A program made the translations under genes and the position numbers. The notes under the pieces were generated by a model. It was not told where the DNA came from and did no database searches. It saw nothing but the letters and a program-made list of their open reading frames with translations. Source: an uncultured Actinomycetes bacterium (GTDB taxonomy: Bacteria > Actinomycetota > Acidimicrobiia > Acidimicrobiales > RAAP-2). Taken from it: a DNA stretch of 64,000 nt. The stretch spans positions 1-64,000 of the forward strand of contig CAIUMH010000093.1 of the NCBI GenBank assembly GCA_903900235.1. The letters are read 5' to 3'. Positions 62,543 to 64,000 of this stretch are shown piece after piece. The stretch's first letter is position 1, and each line of letters begins with the position of its first letter.

Positions 62543-63765
62543 GAAGACTCCAGGAGGTCACGAAAGGCCGTGTAGTTACCGATGACATCGACTCGTCCTG
62601 CTGCTCCTGAACCCGCCAGTGCCACCGCTGCAGTCGGGCTCGCTTCGGTCTCATGTGGCACGCCGGCATAGCGAAGACGGACCGAGAGATCCCGCCAGCG
62701 ATCACCGGTGGCCACCACGGTCCGGCCCGCCAGCTTCGAAAAGTCCACGTCAAAGAGCCACGAGGGGTCGGCACCGTCTGCAGTCCGGGCATTGATCGAC
62801 ACCACCACCGCAGCCTCCTCATCGGCCACCGTGTCAAGCAGCGCCGACCAGCCGGCGGGGTTTTTTGCCAGCATGAGGCGCACCGGGGTCCCAGCGACGT
62901 CCCGGTCTACGAAGCGACCGGCCACATCGATCACGGACGACATCGCCGCTGCGGCTTCCTCGACGGGCACGCCCATGCTCCATGCGCCAGCCAGTGCCAT
63001 CAGGCCATTGCGCAGGTTGAATACTCCAGGGAGGCCAAGCACCATCTCGACCCGGCCGACGGGCCCTATGGCAGTGGTGCCGTCGAGCACCCAACTTGGT
63101 GTGGGCCGCGCAAATCCACAGCTCGAGCAACTCCATCCCGGGGCCTGCGCCGCGAAGCTGATGGGACCAAGGCATTGCGGACATGCGCCGGCGTCGTCGC
63201 GCCACTCGAGGCCACCTGCCACCCAGACCACCCCGGTGCTTCCTGAGGCAGCGTGCACAACCAGCGGGTCATCGGCATTGGCCACCACCGTCGTGGTGCT
63301 CTGCTCCAGCACGCCTCGCCAGCGCTCGGCCAGCATCCGGACCTCGCTCATTCGATCAAGCTGATCGCGCGAGAGATTCAGCAGCACCACGACCTCGGCA
63401 TGAGTGTCGTCGAGTACTCGACCGAGGTAGGCCTCATCGACCTCGAGACAGCCAGTCGGTGCCCCTCGGCCGCCCACCAAGGCAGCCACGTGACCGGCCG
63501 GCATGTTGGACCCCGTGGCATTGCTGGCCACCCGACGGCCCGTCGAGCCCAAGGCTGCAGACAGCAGCGCCGTGGTGGTGGTCTTGCCATTGGTGCCACT
63601 GACGAGGGCCATGTGACGCGACTGAGCCAGTTTGGCGAGGAGCCGGGGGTCGACGGCAAGTCCTGCCCGTCCCCCCGCAACTGTTCCCGAGCCCCGCCTG
63701 AACAGACGCGAGGCGGCGTTCACCAGAAGGACGACCGCGACCCCCACCATCGCCCGGACGCCCAT
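62539..63765 (-). CDS. murT: MurT, ligase subunit of lipid II isoglutaminyl synthase
   Basis: A Mur-ligase-like ATPase of 408 aa. The P-loop GTNGKTT is at 57-63. A MurT-specific zinc ribbon has C195, C198, C213 and C216. The DUF1727 C-terminal domain has LAKNPAGWSALL. A membrane-like segment at about 4-18 suggests peripheral anchoring. ATG 63765 lies 4 bases after the upstream stop, with GGAGG 9 bases before it; the longer upstream frame is rejected. Confidence 0.94.
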   Translation of the reverse strand: MGVRAMVGVAVVLLVNAASRLFRRGSGTVAGGRAGLAVDPRLLAKLAQSRHMALVSGTNGKTTTTALLSAALGSTGRRVASNATGSNMPAGHVAALVGGRGAPTGCLEVDEAYLGRVLDDTHAEVVVLLNLSRDQLDRMSEVRMLAERWRGVLEQSTTTVVANADDPLVVHAASGSTGVVWVAGGLEWRDDAGACPQCLGPISFAAQAPGWSCSSCGFARPTPSWVLDGTTAIGPVGRVEMVLGLPGVFNLRNGLMALAGAWSMGVPVEEAAAAMSSVIDVAGRFVDRDVAGTPVRLMLAKNPAGWSALLDTVADEEAAVVVSINARTADGADPSWLFDVDFSKLAGRTVVATGDRWRDLSVRLRYAGVPHETEASPTAAVALAGSGAAGRVDVIGNYTAFRDLLESS

Positions 63766-63769
63766 GCGC

Positions 63770-64000
63770 TCAGGCCTCCGGATCGTCAGCTGTCGGCGCT
63801 CTTCCCGAAGGGTAGGTCCGGGCCAGATCCTCGGGCGACGGCGTGGTCGCCACCCGAGCCTCATCGGGGAGCTGTTGCACGATCGCCGCCATGATCTGCT
63901 CGGTATCGGCGTGCGCGTCGATGCCATCGACCTCGAAGGCCTTCCCGATACGGATACTGATTCGCGGGGGGTCGATCAGGGTCGTCATCTGGGGAAGTTT
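63770..64000 (-). CDS. C-terminus of a PlsC-like acyltransferase, cut by the right edge
   Basis: At least 76 codons remain open to the last base. The segment PRISIRIGKAFEVDG followed by EQIMAAIVQQLPDEAR matches the C-terminal end of 1-acylglycerol-3-phosphate acyltransferases, and a short acidic tail ends DDPEA. The catalytic HxxxxD part lies outside the window. It precedes murT by 4 bases, so it belongs to the same operon. Confidence 0.65.
   Translation of the reverse strand, partial: KLPQMTTLIDPPRISIRIGKAFEVDGIDAHADTEQIMAAIVQQLPDEARVATTPSPEDLARTYPSGRAPTADDPEA

Noticed and set aside
1-64000. Insertion sequences, phage genes, integrases, CRISPR arrays or restriction systems
   Set aside because: No transposase, integrase or Cas motifs, terminal inverted repeats or target-site duplications were seen, and base composition and codon style look even across the window.

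Overview
The window is a gene-dense, GC-rich actinobacterial chromosome segment with about 51 protein genes, one tRNA and no gene-free stretch above 150 bases. Markers for Actinobacteria are mycothiol synthesis (mshC), an F420-dependent NADP reductase (npdG), a phosphatidylinositol-mannoside cluster (pgsA-patA-pimA), an InhA-type enoyl reductase and MurT/GatD. The lipid genes, the DUF4012 protein and the overall style suggest the class Acidimicrobiia; that placement is an inference.

Region 1 (1-28001, all minus strand) is a housekeeping block whose order closely follows the Mycobacterium tuberculosis Rv2552c-Rv2614c neighbourhood as I remember it. Read in the direction of transcription it runs npdG, mshC, thrS, HIT, pgsA, patA, pimA, a degenerate M48-like protein, pdxS, pdxT, yebC, ruvC, ruvA, ruvB, yajC, secD, secF, relA, hisS, aspS, rarA, alaS, ruvX, mltG, aroE and a rodA/ftsW gene cut by the left edge. 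Many junctions are ATGA, GTGA or TGATG overlaps.

Region 2 (28055-45890) starts with fabI/inhA and continues into an exopolysaccharide locus. It holds a WbaP-type initiating transferase, several glycosyltransferases (two of them double-module fusions), a Wzx-like flippase, a Wzy/ligase-like membrane protein, a Wzz-BY-kinase fusion with a (Tyr-Gly)10 tail, a DUF4012 protein and an ABC exporter. Together these look like a Wzx/Wzy-type assembly line.

Region 3 (45904-54942) is mixed accessory content: an SDR and enoyl-CoA hydratase pair, a nitroreductase, a large secreted S53 protease with IPT/TIG modules, CcdA, a SnoaL/NTF2-like protein, tRNA-Val(CAC) and membrane proteins of unknown function.

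Region 4 (54977-61824) is the most unusual part. A divergent TetR regulator faces a tightly coupled four-gene operon encoding a fatty-acyl reductase fused to a HAD phosphatase-like domain, a zinc alcohol dehydrogenase, a lactate-racemase-superfamily (LarA/DUF2088) protein and a PlsC acyltransferase. I infer an undescribed lipid-modification pathway. The LarA-like protein has lost the family's substrate arginine and one of two catalytic histidines, and the HAD domain has DxE in place of DxD. The TetR intergenic palindrome overlaps the tetR -10 and the operon -35, and a near copy lies in the promoter of the exopolysaccharide locus.

Region 5 (61832-64000) encodes GatD and MurT (lipid II amidation) and the end of another acyltransferase.

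Across the window about eleven starts, including one nine-codon leader, have a TAnnnT-like hexamer exactly 6 or 7 nt upstream and no usable Shine-Dalgarno sequence. This points to widespread leaderless transcription.
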